In this document: piece after piece, positions 48,430 to 59,787 of the stretch
How the letters are laid out: each line of letters starts with the position of its first letter
Position numbering within the stretch: position 1 is the stretch's first letter
Translations under genes and position numbers: made by a program
Notes under the pieces: model-generated
Database searches by the model: none
Told to the model about the DNA's origin: nothing
Seen by the model: the letters and a program-made list of their open reading frames with translations, nothing else
Assembly: GCA_019044685.2 (NCBI GenBank)
Contig: JAGTXX020000003.1
Location: 434,001-498,000 of the forward strand
From: Nannochloris sp. 'desiccata'
Lineage: Eukaryota; Chlorophyta; Trebouxiophyceae; Chlorellales; Chlorellaceae
Length of the DNA stretch: 64,000 nt
Direction: 5' to 3'

Positions 48430-51400
48430 ATGTACAACATGGACAACGAATCCACGCCAGTCCCGGTAAAGATGGCATCTCCTCTGCGCCTCTTCAGGTA
48501 AAAATTCAGAAATATCTTCCTGCGAAGGCGAATCGACCCACTAAATGCTATCACTCTTTCTTATTGTAGATTTATGGATGCCAAATCATGCCTATATCTT
48601 CTAGTAGGCTTAATAGGGGCCATCGGAACAGGTAAGATTCTCCCAGAGAGAGAGAGAGAGATTTACAGCCTTATAGCGCGGAGAACGCACCCTACTGCAG
48701 GGTATACATTAATTCAAGTAGAAAGCAAGGACAAATAACAGCAGGAGAGAAGAATAAATGTTAAAAGCTGCAAGTGCAGAAAAACCATCAAGCCTATCAT
48801 CCACCTCGCCCAAGCCGACACCCCGTTACCGAAGTCTTCCCCAAGAGCTTTGAGCTCTCCTGTGATGGGACCGGCACCACGAGTCCGAGGAGGTGTAGCA
48901 GCTAGTATATCGGCCGCCGTTCGAGCATGAACGATTTGTATCCAAGGGATTCGAACATGCGCCACCAAGAATTATTTAAACTCGCTCTTAGCAACGAGGG
49001 TTTAAGATTCTCCCAGAATAAATGACACAAGTGTTGACCCATAAACCCGATAGTAAATTTAAATTTCAAAATTATTTTCGTGTTCTGCAGGTGCTTTGAT
49101 GCCCGTTATTGGCCCACTCATTGGCTCAGCTTTTAATTCCCTTGGAGGCGGCGGCACCAGCGCTGATATCGTTTCTGCTATCAACAGCGTCTGCTTAAAA
49201 ATTACTTTCGTGGGTCTTGGCCTCTTTGGCGCTGCTATATTGCAGACAACAGGGTGTGGCATTGCAGGCTCAAGAGTGATGCTCAGGGCTAAAGAAAATT
49301 GTCTTCGGGTGGCGCTGGAACAAGACTGCACTTTTTATGATTCCACCTCAGCTAGCAAGGTGGCACGCTTGATGCATACCGAATGCACACATCTAGGAGA
49401 TTTTTTTATTGATAAAGTCCCAGTTCTTACCTCGACGATTGCTACATTCATCTCAGCTTTGGTTCTTGCCTTCACAGCAGCTTGGGACGTCTCCCTTGTT
49501 GCACTGGCTACTGTGCCAGTTATTGGAATTGCAGTTTATATTACAACGAAGCTTAGTATAAGAGCTGAAAAGAAAAGCAAGGATGCGTTGAATGATGCGA
49601 GTTCGTACGCTAAAGAAGTCTTGGGTAACATTCGTACAGTGTTTAGTTTTGACGCTGGCAAAAGAAGTGCAGAAAATTATATAAAAAGACTCGATGCCCC
49701 TCTTGTCACTGGTATCCAAGCTTCACAAATGCAAGGTCTTCAACTAGGTCTGGTACGTTTCTGTTCCTTTGGAGCTATTCCTCTTATTTTGTGGTATGGC
49801 GGGCTGCAAGTAAATGACTCCAAGCTCTCTGGAGGAGATGTCTTTGCGGTGTTGTCTCCACTCCTGATGGCTGTCATTATTTTGGCTCAAAATTCTAATA
49901 GAATCAGAACTGTTCCTCTTGCTCTGATGGCTGCGGAAGATGTGCTTGCATTTTTAGATGGTGCACAACAATCGACAGTCGGGAAAGGTACTTTAATACT
50001 AATAGTAACCCTACTCATCAATACTCATAGTAACCCTAAACCCTAAATATCCATCTAAACATTTATTATTTTAATTCCTTACTTTACTTGATTATTTTTT
50101 ATTTCTGAGTACCTGCTGTTTTATAATACTGCAGATGGAGATTCTTGTCAGGAGCTAGCAGTCGTTGCTGGTGATTTAGAGCTTGATACTGTCCGATTTG
50201 CCTACCCTGTTTCTCCAGGTATGTCAATAATTTTTGTTGGTATATAACTTTTCTTAATTTGCTATTAAATTATTCCTAACTAATTCAATTCAATGTCCCA
50301 AATTATCTGCGCTAGATGTCGAAGTTCTTAAGGGAGTCTCTCTAAAAATCCCTGCTGGATATACTGCTGCCCTTGTCGGTGAAAGTGGAAGCGGTAAATC
50401 AACAATTGTCTCGTTGCTGTTGCGCCTCTACGAACCTACAGCAGGCAGGGTAAGGACATCTTATTTAAGGTTTACTCAGGTTTTTCTCTTCTCCTTTAAT
50501 AAAATAAGTAATTATATATAGCGACTAACTCTTCTTTATTATTTCAGATTCTCCTTGATGGAATGGACGCTCGTACTATTGCAATAAAATCTTACCGACA
50601 GCACATTGGATTAGTAAGCCAAGAACCTGTGCTATTTGCATCTACTATTGCAGAGAATATTGGATTTGGAAAACAAGGTAAGTGGAGTTATCTTGCTGCC
50701 TGCTAATTGCCTTTAGTATTTTATGGCAAGATGATTAAATTTCAAATTTGGAAAATCTGCAGGTGCTTCTATGGAAGAGATTATTGCAGCTGCCCAAGCA
50801 GCTCAAATCCATGAATTCATTAATACGCTTCCTGACGGATACGACACCATGGTAGGTGAAAAGGGAACCCAGCTCTCTGGTGGACAAAAACAGCGTGTTG
50901 CCATCGCTCGTGCTTTTTTAAAAGCGCCAAAAATTTTTGTACTTGATGAAGCTACTTCAGCTTTGGATACCCAGTCAGAAAAGGCCATTCACGCTGCTTT
51001 ACAGACACTTACCAGAGATTGCACGACTATTTCCATTGCCCATCGCTTATCTACCATCCAGCACAGTCAAATCATTGCTGTAATGAACAAGGGAGAGATT
51101 ATTGAGCAAGGCACTCATGCAACACTCAGTACAACCGGTGGTGCTTATGCTGCACTGTTATCCAAGTACAACAATGCAGGTAATGAAGCAGCAGAAGACG
51201 ATGTCCTTGAGGATGAAAACCCATCGGCAATTATTTGTCAAGATAAGGTATCTAGAAAGTCGCTCTCGTTATCATTATCGTCGACCAAAGATGTGATGAC
51301 AGATGTTGGTGGCGGTACCAATCGGCTGACTCTCAACCCTGCCTCGTCCTTTAACAGTGCTACTAGTACTGTTGCTCTGTCTATACGAGGTTTATCTACT

Positions 51401-53535
51401 ATGTTATCAAAGAATCTTGATCATGAGAAGGAAGATCCTGAAAAAGTAGAAAAAGCTCCCATCCCAAAACAGCGCCTGATGGCTTTGGTACAAGCAGACA
51501 AGGATATTCTTTTTGTTGGTATCTTAACAGCACTCCTGGGCGGTGCAGTGCTCCCTCTATTGACGTATTGCCTTATGTCTATAACGAACGTGTATTATGG
51601 CGAGCCTGGTACCATTATGGGGGAAGTACAAAAGTGGGCATTGATTTTAACAGGTATTGCATTGGGAAGTGGTATTTTAGAATTTGCCCAAAGTACCCTT
51701 TTTGGGAGAGTAGGGCAACGTTTAGCTTATAAAGTGCGCTCGCTTTTGATGGAAAGTCTTGTGCGCCAAGATGTGGGATTTTTTGACCAAGAAGAAAATA
51801 ACAGTTCTGCTATCGTTTCTCGTCTTGAATCTGATGCGCTCCACGTCAAAGGACAAATAAGTGATAATTTTGGCATGGCGGCGCAAGTTGTTGGTGCTCT
51901 GATAACCGGTTTTCCAATCTCGTTCTATTATTCGTGGCAAGAAGCTCTTATTATGCTTGCTGCAGTCCCTTTGCTTTTGATTACTGGGGTGTTGCTCTTG
52001 GTTTGCCTCCATAAAATCGCCTCCAAGGTAGGGTGCTTAATTTCTTCTACTTGAGTATAAGATTCTTTCATTGTCCTCGTCTGATCATTCACCTTTGTAT
52101 TTTCTGTATTTGCCCATAAATATACAGTCGCAACACATTACAAACGCAGCTGAAGGTCTTGCAACGGAGGCTATTATCAACTATAAAGTTGTTGCAGCGT
52201 TTAATTTACAAGATCCGGTGTTTGATGCATATGGAAGGCGTGCAGATCGCATTCGCTCTCTAGCAATTAAAGGAGCTATTATACAAGGTAATTGAATAAT
52301 CTAGACTATCTAATCTTAATTTCTCAGCATATTTTTCTACTTTCTAGAATCACCAGGGTTTGGACGATATTATAACTCGGATTTTCTTACAAACATTTTT
52401 TGTGCAGGCATCGGAGGTGGTTTTATCTTCTTTATGCTTTTTGGTATCTATGGTCTGGCCTTTTGGTTTGGTGGACAGCTTATGGGTGATAACCCTGAAC
52501 TGTTCAATAACATTATTCTTGTGAGTGGCGATTGTTAATCCTTTGGTTTAAGTTTCGATCTACTTCAATTGAGCTCACGGGCTGTTTAAAAGTTACACCT
52601 CATACAAAAATTCTTTCTTTTTCTCTGTTTCACAGGGCATTTTCCCTGTCTTTATTGCGCTGGTGTCCGTCGGCCAAGCTCAAGCAGCATTTCCCGATGT
52701 TGCTAAAGGCACTGCTGCTTCCGAGCGTGTCTTTGAGATCCTTGACCGCGTCCCTCCAATCGATAGTTCCAGCAATGACGGCATTGAGCCAGCGTCGTGT
52801 GCTGGTACGGTCGCCTTGCGTGATGTATATTTCTACTACCCCCAACGACCTGATGTGAAAGTATTCCGCAAATTCAACATTTCTATCCCTGCTGGCACCT
52901 CTGCCGCATTGGTTGGACCCTCTGGTAGTGGTAAATCTACAGTAGTTGGTCTGTTGTTGCGGTTTTATGACCCCGTTGGTGGTGTTGTATTGCTGGACGA
53001 ACGGCCAACGCAGAGCCTTAATATCCATTGGCTGCGTAAGCAAATTGGTTTAGTAGCTCAAGAACCAGTCTTATTCAATGGCACTGTGCTTGAGAATATC
53101 CGCTACGGTCGCCCTACTGCCAGTGTAGACGAATGTGTGGATGCTGCCAATGTCGCCAACGCAACAGAATTTATTGATGCGTTGCCTTCAGGTTTACACA
53201 CCTCTATTGGAGACCAAAGCATCCAACTGAGTGGTGGACAGAAACAAAGACTTGCTATTGCACGTGCTATTGTGACGAATCCTCGTATTCTGGTACTGGA
53301 TGAAGCCACGTCAGCATTAGATACAGCTTCTGAAGTGTCTGTACAAAAGGCGCTGGATGCGGCCATGGTGGGACGTACAGCTGTGGTAATTGCCCATCGC
53401 CTAGGTACTATTCGGCAGGTAAATAATATATATGTGCTGCACGAGGGGCGTGTCGTGGAGGAAGGTTCCCATAATGAACTTATGAGTACTAAGGGTGGAA
53501 GGTATGCAGCAATGGTGGAGCTTCAAAGAATGTAG
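48430..53535 (+). CDS. Full-length ABCB/MDR-type ABC transporter
   Basis: ATP-driven membrane exporter, 1270 residues from 10 exons: 48430-48497, 48570-48631, 49091-49987, 50135-50218, 50316-50449, 50548-50677, 50763-52027, 52128-52287, 52408-52520, 52636-53535. All junction phases agree. The layout is TMD1-NBD1-linker-TMD2-NBD2. NBD1 has Walker [10 protein letters not shown] (about residue 393), LSGGQKQR and a DEATSALD Walker B. NBD2 has GPSGSGKST (about residue 1066), LSGGQKQR and DEATSALD. Both signature motifs and switch histidines (IAHR) are intact, so both sites should be active. The linker after NBD1 is acidic and serine-rich. A second in-frame ATG at 48439 could be the start instead. 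The head-to-head position with the NRPS suggests it exports the peptide, which is inference. Confidence 0.93.
48632..49090 (+). other. Long intron 2 of the ABC transporter
   Basis: 459 nt between exon 2 (ends ATCGGAACAG) and exon 3. It contains a short GA microsatellite near 48648-48661. A stretch at about 48870-48960 resembles fragments of tRNA arms, but I could not fold it into a tRNA. No coding continuity is lost across it. Confidence 0.7.
50032..50047. repeat. Interstitial telomere-like motif (CCCTAAA)2 in ABC transporter intron 3
   Basis: Two tandem CCCTAAA units preceded by AA, and a further ACCCTA about 20 bases upstream. This is the plant/green-algal telomere unit and also the plant telo-box. 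It lies in the intron 49988-50134. Confidence 0.6.
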
Positions 53536-54295
53536 GTCTGATCACTGGGGTCTTACCTACACCCTAGTGATAGACTACTACTAAGAACACTCACTAATAA
53601 AGAAATTACAATACAATACGTATATATTACCTCTAGGATAAAACTGGCGAAGCCATAAATTTCGATACCCTTGTATACCCTTGTGAGATACGCAGTATAT
53701 ATAGGAGAGGTTGTGGTAAGCCCTTTTAAATCGAATTCAATAAAGTATCTTTCGATATATAAAAACAAAGTAGTAAAAATGGAGATATTTAACTATATGA
53801 GATATTGGGAAAAGAGGGATTCAAGCTTAATTCAAGCGCAGCGGTAATGGGTGGCGGAGGCGGCATTGGAGAGAGGTTGATCATTTTAGTTGTAAAATCT
53901 AACCATCATAGTGACCTGGCACATCGTCTTAGGCTTCAGAGATTGCTGAATAAACTAACGAGCCGTGGAATTTCTTTGCTCCGTAAAGCTCTTTCGAGTA
54001 TGATACTCGGTATGCATGATCACATCAACCTGAGGTGTGTCACATCATGATGCTTTCAAGCCAAAGTCGAAAAGAAATTCAAATATTTTTCCATCCCTTA
54101 TACTTGGAAGTTCCTTTTTGACTGCATAAACTGAATCTAAGGAATTAAGGTTCGAGGAATGGCTCTAATGCGTTGAACACTGTATTAGTAAGTCGATCTA
54201 TAAAGTGATCAACTTTATATTTGAAATTGAATTTAGAAAAAAACTGAGATACAAGCCGTTCCCATTATATTCACCTTTGTATAATCAGACAAAAG
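53536..54295. other. Intergenic region between ABC transporter and dymeclin
   Basis: 760 bp, AT-rich, with no convincing coding potential on either strand. It should hold the transporter 3' UTR and the dymeclin promoter. The only structure I see is a near-palindrome CGAGTAT-G-ATACTCG at 53995-54009. Confidence 0.6.
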
Positions 54296-56833
54296 ATGGG
54301 AAATGCGTCATCCGTCCCTCCTGCGTCAGTGGAGTTTCTCTCACAAATCGCAGGAAGTCAGCCAATCCCCCTGCAAGACCCCACTTGGAAATCTTTAGTT
54401 GCCTTTCCTACCGCATTAGCAAGCTATGATCCTATAGATGTCCAGGGCCATATCCGACCTCATACAGCTTCCCTGGGTAAGCTTCCTCTCTCACTTTGAC
54501 TTCCCTCCTCGTTTCCCGCTCATGCCAATATATTCTAACTTCCCTCTCTCTACGATATGTGGATTGTCATATTCACTATCCCCTTTTCCTTTGCAGTGTA
54601 TCACAATTCACAGACTCTTAATTGCCAGAGACTCTTATATTTACTTTGCCAGCAACTGGAGCAGCTCTTTCCCGATGCCGCCAGCGTTGCCACCGCCAAT
54701 GCCGTTTATGTTGCTAGAACCATCTTGAAAGATTTAATTGAACAGTTGAACGCCGCGCAATTACTATCTTTTGTAGAAGTACCCCCTCAGGTACTTAGTG
54801 GAGAGCTTGGGACAGATCTGCAAGAGGAATTTGCTGATCTTATCATTGACGAGCAAAAAAGAAAGGAGGGGGTGACGGGTGGTCGTGGGTCGTTGCTGGA
54901 GAGATTAGCTCAAGTGTCCTTGAAAAGCTTAGCACAGCTTCCTATGAAACCAACGTAAGTTAATTCTGGTATCTGCTTAGTAATTCAGTTAGATTCTAGT
55001 AGAGTTGAATCAAAAAAATTAGTAAAGCTTCCTCCCCCTCATCCCCATCCCCCCGCTTCTTTGTCCTCCTCTTGCAGAGCCGGAGCTTATCTATTTCAGA
55101 CAGAAATTATCCAATTGCTTGTCGTAATGGCCTCAACGCAGCTGTACACCCCACAAGGCACACCAAGAACTGTATCATCCTCACAACACATTTTCTTAGA
55201 AGCCTTGGTAGCTCAAAAAAACCTAGCAGGTCCTACCGTGCAATCGTTATTGCTTCATTATATTTCTTTCCCTGCCCCACCGTCCGGCCTTTCTTTCTAC
55301 ACCCCTACAACCCCCGGCGGAGCGCTGTATTTCGTAAAAGCTGCTGCTTCTAGCGTTATTTGGCTACCCTACTCTGCCTATTCTTTACTAAGAAGAAGAA
55401 GGAGCAGCAGCAGCAGCGGCGGGGATGGTCCAGGAATTAACAGCCCCCTCGGTGATGCCGCCATCTCTCTTCTACTCGCCCTTCATTTCTATCCTCCCTC
55501 AAATATTCAACAAGAAAACCCCTTTCGCCGTGCACTACGTAATATCCAAGACACAGATGACGTTGTAAGCAGTGATGCTGCAGCGGAGGCAGTAGAAGGA
55601 GGGCATGGAGCGGGAGCTACAACAGGCACTGCAGCCATTGTACCTTATGCTGCTCTTTTTGATAGTTTAGGCCGTTCTTTACTCCACAAAGAAGCTTCTA
55701 TTCTGTTACTCTATGCTCTCCTACATGGGACACCGCATTTCAACAATTACTGCATGGCTAGAAGCGATGTTGATACTCTAATACTTCCAATATTAGAGTT
55801 ACTCTACACCGCTCGAGGTCGAAGTGCTAATCAATTGTACATGTTGCTTATTATTTTGTTAATTTTATCCCAAGAAACGGCATTTGCCTCAAATATACAT
55901 CGCATTCCGCTTCGTACCGTGCCATTTTATAAAGAAAGACCCCTGGTTGATACTACTTTAGGCTCACTTTTAATCGTCCTCTTATTGAGAACGGCGCACT
56001 ATAATTTGGCAGCACTCAAGGATGTCTACCTTCACACCAATTGTTTAGCTACAATGGCCAACCTAGCACCTTCCATGACCAATTTAAGTGCCCATACCTC
56101 CCAAAGATTGGTCCATTTATTACAATTACTACAAAAACGGCATTCAAAACTCCTTGATATGGAAAAACAAGACCAAGAAATATTTCCAGAGTTGGGCAAA
56201 GACGCCGTGCCTTCCTCTTCCTCTTCTGTAGAACGTGAACGGCGTGTTTTAGAGCTTCAATTATACTCTGATTTCATTCGCATTGTCCTAGAAATAATCA
56301 ACGCTATATTAGTTAATGGATTACCTCAAAATCCTGAGCTGGTGTATGCTTTGCTCCATCGACGTGAAGTTTTTGAGCCCTTTGAAAAGGACTCCAAATA
56401 CACAGATCTAATGGAAAATATCCATTTAGTCATTGATCATTTCGGTAGAAAGGTAGATGCCGTGGTTTCGAATGAAAACGAAAACGTTACTGCTGAAAAA
56501 GTACTTGAAGTGATTAAAACCGGATCCATGGGGTGGCGCAAGGAAAAATTAAGAACTTTCCCAGAATTGCGGTTTTCGTATGAAGAAGAAGCCTCGCCGG
56601 AAGATTTCTTTGTTCCCTATGTATGGAGCTTGATTGTTTCTAGTTTGTCTATTCCGTGGACGTTATCTGCTATCACTGCCTTCGTGCCTGTGATGCCAAA
56701 AGAAGTTGATGATGCTGGGAGAGAGGGTTCCCTGGAGCAGCAGCAGCAAGGTGACGGTGGCGGTGGTGCAGCAAAGAGTGAAATTGAGATGCAGTCTCGT
56801 ACTGCTGCTGAGAATAGCAGTGATGCAGTATAG
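54296..56833 (+). CDS. DYM: Dymeclin
   Basis: Peripheral Golgi protein of the dymeclin/HID1 family, involved in Golgi organisation and vesicle traffic in animals. Three exons: 54296-54476, 54597-54954, 55078-56833, giving 764 residues against about 670 in human. The start MGNASS is an N-myristoylation signal like that of human dymeclin. Family blocks are readable along exon 3: LLLYALLHGTPHFNNYC, LILPILELLY, YMLLIILLILSQE, TTLGSLLIVLLLRTA, YLHTNCLATMANL, NPELVYALLHRREVFEPF, and near the end LRTFPELRFSYEEE followed by FVPYVWSLI. The C-terminal tail beyond the family end is low-complexity (Q- and G-rich, acidic) and probably lineage-specific. Confidence 0.93.
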
Positions 56834-57076
56834 TTCCCTTACGGATAAAAGTACCAATTTTGTACAAGATGTAGATCTTTTTAAATTACGAATGGTATTA
56901 AATTTTTACCGTTGATTGTTTGCAAGAAGAAAGAAAGAAAGAACAACATCAGATCGTTTGGTAGTAGTAGGAAAGGAGGTTAGATGCAGTAAATATACAA
57001 CAAGGGCTGGAGAAGAACATTTACTACAGTAGTAAATGAAAATTTTATTGAAAAAAAAAAAGCAAGAAAGCGGTTT
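56834..57076. other. Convergent 3' region between dymeclin and the next minus-strand gene
   Basis: 243 bp shared by two convergent 3' UTRs. It contains an A-run at about 57050-57061 and GAAA repeats near 56926. Nothing else is recognisable. Confidence 0.6.
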
Positions 57077-57880
57077 TTAAAAATTCAATAATAAGATTGC
57101 ATCAGGGCCGCCATCCCCCGACAGAAACCCAGTACTTAGAAAATGAAGACAAACACAAGACGCAGCTGCTATAATAACTGACGTTTTCAACGCATCTTTA
57201 AAATGCTGTGCTTCTATTTCCATATCTAATCGAGCACCTCCAAATTTAAGAAATTTCGACATATCTAAGTAGGCAGCATAGAAAGAACGCCAGATCAACA
57301 TTAGCCCCAAAATTTGGGCAGCAGAGATAAAAGGCTCTCCAGGCAACGATGCAGCTAATGGCAGTGCTCTTCCCCAACCTTCAGTACCTACTAACGCGCC
57401 ATCTTCTGCTGCAGTGACGAGTACTAATTGCGCTGCGGCTATGCACATTGAAGCGATCCACACGCGGCAGGTAGCAACAAGGGCAGATCTGACATCGGCA
57501 GAGGCTTCGTTGGTGTACGCGCCCAGTAAGATTCCTGCTGCAGCCCACGTTCCGCAGATTGTGACTACAAAGCCAAAAAATTCTTCAAAGCGGATGGGGT
57601 TGAAGTGAAGTGGGGCGAGCCAGCCTTCGAATTGCGGAGAGAGGGCAATGCCAATGATTTGTTTGTAGGTGGCAAAGCTGACTTGTGCGAGCATGTCGCC
57701 TACGAGAAGCTCGACATTCTCTACACCTCCACTACCGTTGCTTCTCTTTTGCTGCTGACATAGAATAGAAAGTCTCCTGGTAAAATTAGATCGATAATGA
57801 GATCGAGAATTGTTAGAGTTTAAATTATGAATTAAAGATCTTTGGTGCAGTGGTAACGCACACAGCGCTATGCCAACCAT
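57077..57880 (-). CDS. Probable plastid multi-pass membrane protein, possibly DUF3054-like
   Basis: Single-exon protein of 267 residues. The first about 45 residues are rich in S, N and R with few acids, which suits a plastid transit peptide. Then come a segment LLVGDMLAQVSFATYKQIIG and about four hydrophobic stretches: FGFVVTICGTWAAAGILLGA, a CRVWIASMCIAAAQLVLV block, AQILGLMLIWRSFYAAYL, and TSVIIAAASCVCLHFLSTGF. The VGD...GTWAAAGILLGAY pattern reminds me of DUF3054 membrane proteins of plants and cyanobacteria, but I am not certain. No enzymatic motif is visible. Convergent with dymeclin. Confidence 0.7.
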   Translation of the reverse strand: MVGIALCALPLHQRSLIHNLNSNNSRSHYRSNFTRRLSILCQQQKRSNGSGGVENVELLVGDMLAQVSFATYKQIIGIALSPQFEGWLAPLHFNPIRFEEFFGFVVTICGTWAAAGILLGAYTNEASADVRSALVATCRVWIASMCIAAAQLVLVTAAEDGALVGTEGWGRALPLAASLPGEPFISAAQILGLMLIWRSFYAAYLDMSKFLKFGGARLDMEIEAQHFKDALKTSVIIAAASCVCLHFLSTGFLSGDGGPDAILLLNF

Positions 57881-58266
57881 AGTTAGTGAAACTTTTATGC
57901 ATCGATTTTTACTAGTAAATTTGGACGCAATGCAGCAAATACCCCCTTATCTGTGGTTTTTCATTCTTTCTCTTCTTTCTTGCTTGGCGTCCTCGTCTTT
58001 CTGAACTAATTTAATTTTACATACTTCACAAGGGATCAACATCTATCATTACCTCCTGCTGCTGTTGATTCTTTGGAGCTGTGGGTCCCACCCAGTTACC
58101 TTGCTCATCCATAGGCAATGGGGGATTCAGCCAAAAAGAACCTTTAGAAACGATTTTTTAATGACGGTGGCGGAGGAGAGAAGAGAAAAATGAAATTGAT
58201 TAGAATAGTAATCAGATATATGTATTTAAACGCAGCTAATTCTCTAAAAGTACTATAACAAAAATC
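57881..58266. other. Region between two minus-strand genes, with a possible orphan exon
   Basis: 386 bp holding the promoter of the membrane-protein gene and the 3' UTR of the CbbY-like gene. At 58026-58141 (minus) there is an exon-like open stretch after a TTTCTAAAG acceptor-like site, reading GSFWLNPPLPMDEQGNWVGP and then a Q-rich tail before TGA. No ATG or donor exon for it is visible nearby. Confidence 0.4.
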
Positions 58267-59211
58267 TTAAGCTTCTTGGACCAGTTTACCTGGAGTCGTT
58301 AAGTCATGCAAGCTAAACCTCTCATCCCCTGCTTCTCCAATGCAATCAAACACCGCATCAGCAATTGAGAAATCTTCTCCCTTGGTATAATATGATTCAG
58401 TGACAATCACACGCATACCTGCAGCTTTCCCTGCTGCTAATCCAATTCTACTATCTTCAATAACAACACACCGGGCAGGGTCTACCTCGTATTCTTTTGC
58501 CGCCATCAAGTAGATGTCAGGGGCAGGTTTCTTTTTAGGGACCATATCTCCAGCAAAAACACGCATATGAGAAGCGATTTTCTCACCAAGCATGACACGA
58601 ACAATGTTACTGACTGCACGTTCATTTGAAGTAGAGCAGACTGCTACTTTTACGCCAGCATCGATGGCTTCATTAATAAGACGGGAGACACCAGGTCGGA
58701 CAGGTAAGCGTCCAGTCTCAATTAATTCGTTAAAGATATCGGTTTTAAGCTCATGAAGTTCCTTTAAGAATGCTTTACGAGCATCTGGGTCTTTCATTGA
58801 CAACCAGGGCTCGGTACTTTCGTTTTGAGTGAAATAAGCATTCATTCTTTCTTTGCCACCGCCAACCTCTAACAATTCTCCATACTGCTCCAAGCCCCAT
58901 TGATGAGGCAAGCCTTTACGGGTAAAGGCTTCGTTAAATGCAACACGGTGACCTTCTGCTTCAGTATCCACAAGCACGCCATCGCAATCGAAAAGGAGAG
59001 CCTCAGGCCAATCAAAATTGCGAAGGGCGGCAACTACAACACCGCTGCGGGGAGCAACGGCACGGAGAGTAGCAGCTCTTTGGCACTTTTTAGCAGTGAA
59101 AATGGAATTAACTTGTTTGTTGGTATGGACAGAGGTGAAGGCACGGGGCTGGGAGGTGCAGGTGGAGGAGGGTGCCATGACAGACAATGTGGGTGTTTTG
59201 TTCAAGATCAT
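58267..59211 (-). CDS. Plastid CbbY-like HAD-family sugar-bisphosphate phosphatase
   Basis: HAD phosphatase of the plant CbbY type. The Arabidopsis homologue At3g48420 dephosphorylates xulose-1,5-bisphosphate-type Rubisco inhibitors (xylulose-1,5-bisphosphate) in the chloroplast stroma. 314 residues in one exon. HAD motif I is LLFDCDGVLVDTE (D75, D77), motif II lies in VCSTSNE (about 192-197), motif III lysine in VPKKKPAPDIY (about 224-234), motif IV in VIEDSRIGLAAGKAAG (E252, D253). The cap has GELLEVGGGKERM as in the plant enzyme. The N-terminus is S/T/R-rich like a transit peptide. The second ATG (59178, MAPSSTCTS) looks at least as good a start as 59211. It is divergent from the small plastid gene. 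Confidence 0.9.
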   Translation of the reverse strand: MILNKTPTLSVMAPSSTCTSQPRAFTSVHTNKQVNSIFTAKKCQRAATLRAVAPRSGVVVAALRNFDWPEALLFDCDGVLVDTEAEGHRVAFNEAFTRKGLPHQWGLEQYGELLEVGGGKERMNAYFTQNESTEPWLSMKDPDARKAFLKELHELKTDIFNELIETGRLPVRPGVSRLINEAIDAGVKVAVCSTSNERAVSNIVRVMLGEKIASHMRVFAGDMVPKKKPAPDIYLMAAKEYEVDPARCVVIEDSRIGLAAGKAAGMRVIVTESYYTKGEDFSIADAVFDCIGEAGDERFSLHDLTTPGKLVQEA

Positions 59212-59787
59212 GCTGAAAATCTATAAAATTATGAGAATGCGCAGCGAGATCGTGTTTAATAAGATAGTACGACCAAGTATGATATCAAAATGGGAAGAAT
59301 TTAAGGATTTTTTTGGAAAAATTTTGCTGCGAGATAGCTCTTTCTCACTGTCACAGTGTGCTATGAACCGTGAAGCGCTTTCGAATCCAAAAGACGATTT
59401 TGTTTCGGTGCCCAACCAAATCTTGCTATCAAGACCTGAATAGAGCCTCAATACGCCTCGCAGCAGTTATCTTATTATTCCAACATTTTGTTCGGTACTT
59501 CAAAAGCTTCATATTTGCCCTCTACACTCCCTTTAAAGAACTAAAAGCCTAAATTGTCCTCATAAATGTAAGTCGGTAGAACACGCCCTGGCAGCAGGGT
59601 TTTTGGCAAGAAAAGTAGACAAATGATTTATATGACATTTGTCCTACCCAACTAGACTTGGGTGGTCCTTTAATAAGACAATTTTCAAGGTTTTATGGCA
59701 GTTTGAAATTCACAATGACATTACCAACCCTCGAGCGTCTTCTTTTTATAACCTTTGCTGACAATTTCCATTTATTCTTGCAGTGAA
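59212..59787. promoter_or_regulatory. Divergent promoter between CbbY-like gene and small plastid gene
   Basis: 576 bp with no convincing coding sequence. The right half contains a nested inverted-repeat structure (59551-59684). Just before the ATG at 59788 there is an acceptor-like TTTATTCTTGCAG (ending about 59781), and a donor-like GTAAGT lies at 59568, so a 5' UTR intron is possible. Confidence 0.45.
59551..59684. other. Multi-branched inverted-repeat structure, possible structured RNA
   Basis: An outer 8-bp perfect stem AAATTGTC (59551-59558) with GACAATTT (59677-59684) encloses three consecutive hairpins. Hairpin 1 is CCCTG-GCAG-CAGGG (59586-59599). Hairpin 2 is GACAAATG-10-CATTTGTC (59618-59643). 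Hairpin 3 is CTACCCAA-6-TTGGGTGG (59644-59665, one G-U pair). It matches no RNA family I recognise. It overlaps a possible 5' UTR intron of the neighbouring gene, so an intron-borne RNA or a promoter element is as likely as a free-standing gene. Confidence 0.35.

Noticed and set aside
48870..48965. tRNA-like fragments (GATTCGAAC-type loop, D-arm-like GTAGCAGCTAGTATATCGG)
   Set aside because: The T-arm stem does not pair, the candidate anticodon loop has six bases, and no acceptor stem forms. It lies inside an intron of the ABC transporter. At most it is a decayed tRNA remnant.
58267..59211. Phosphoglycolate phosphatase or beta-phosphoglucomutase as the identity of the HAD protein
   Set aside because: The long cap with GELLEVGGGKERM, the VPKKKPAPDIY block and the VFDCIGE end match the plant CbbY type better.
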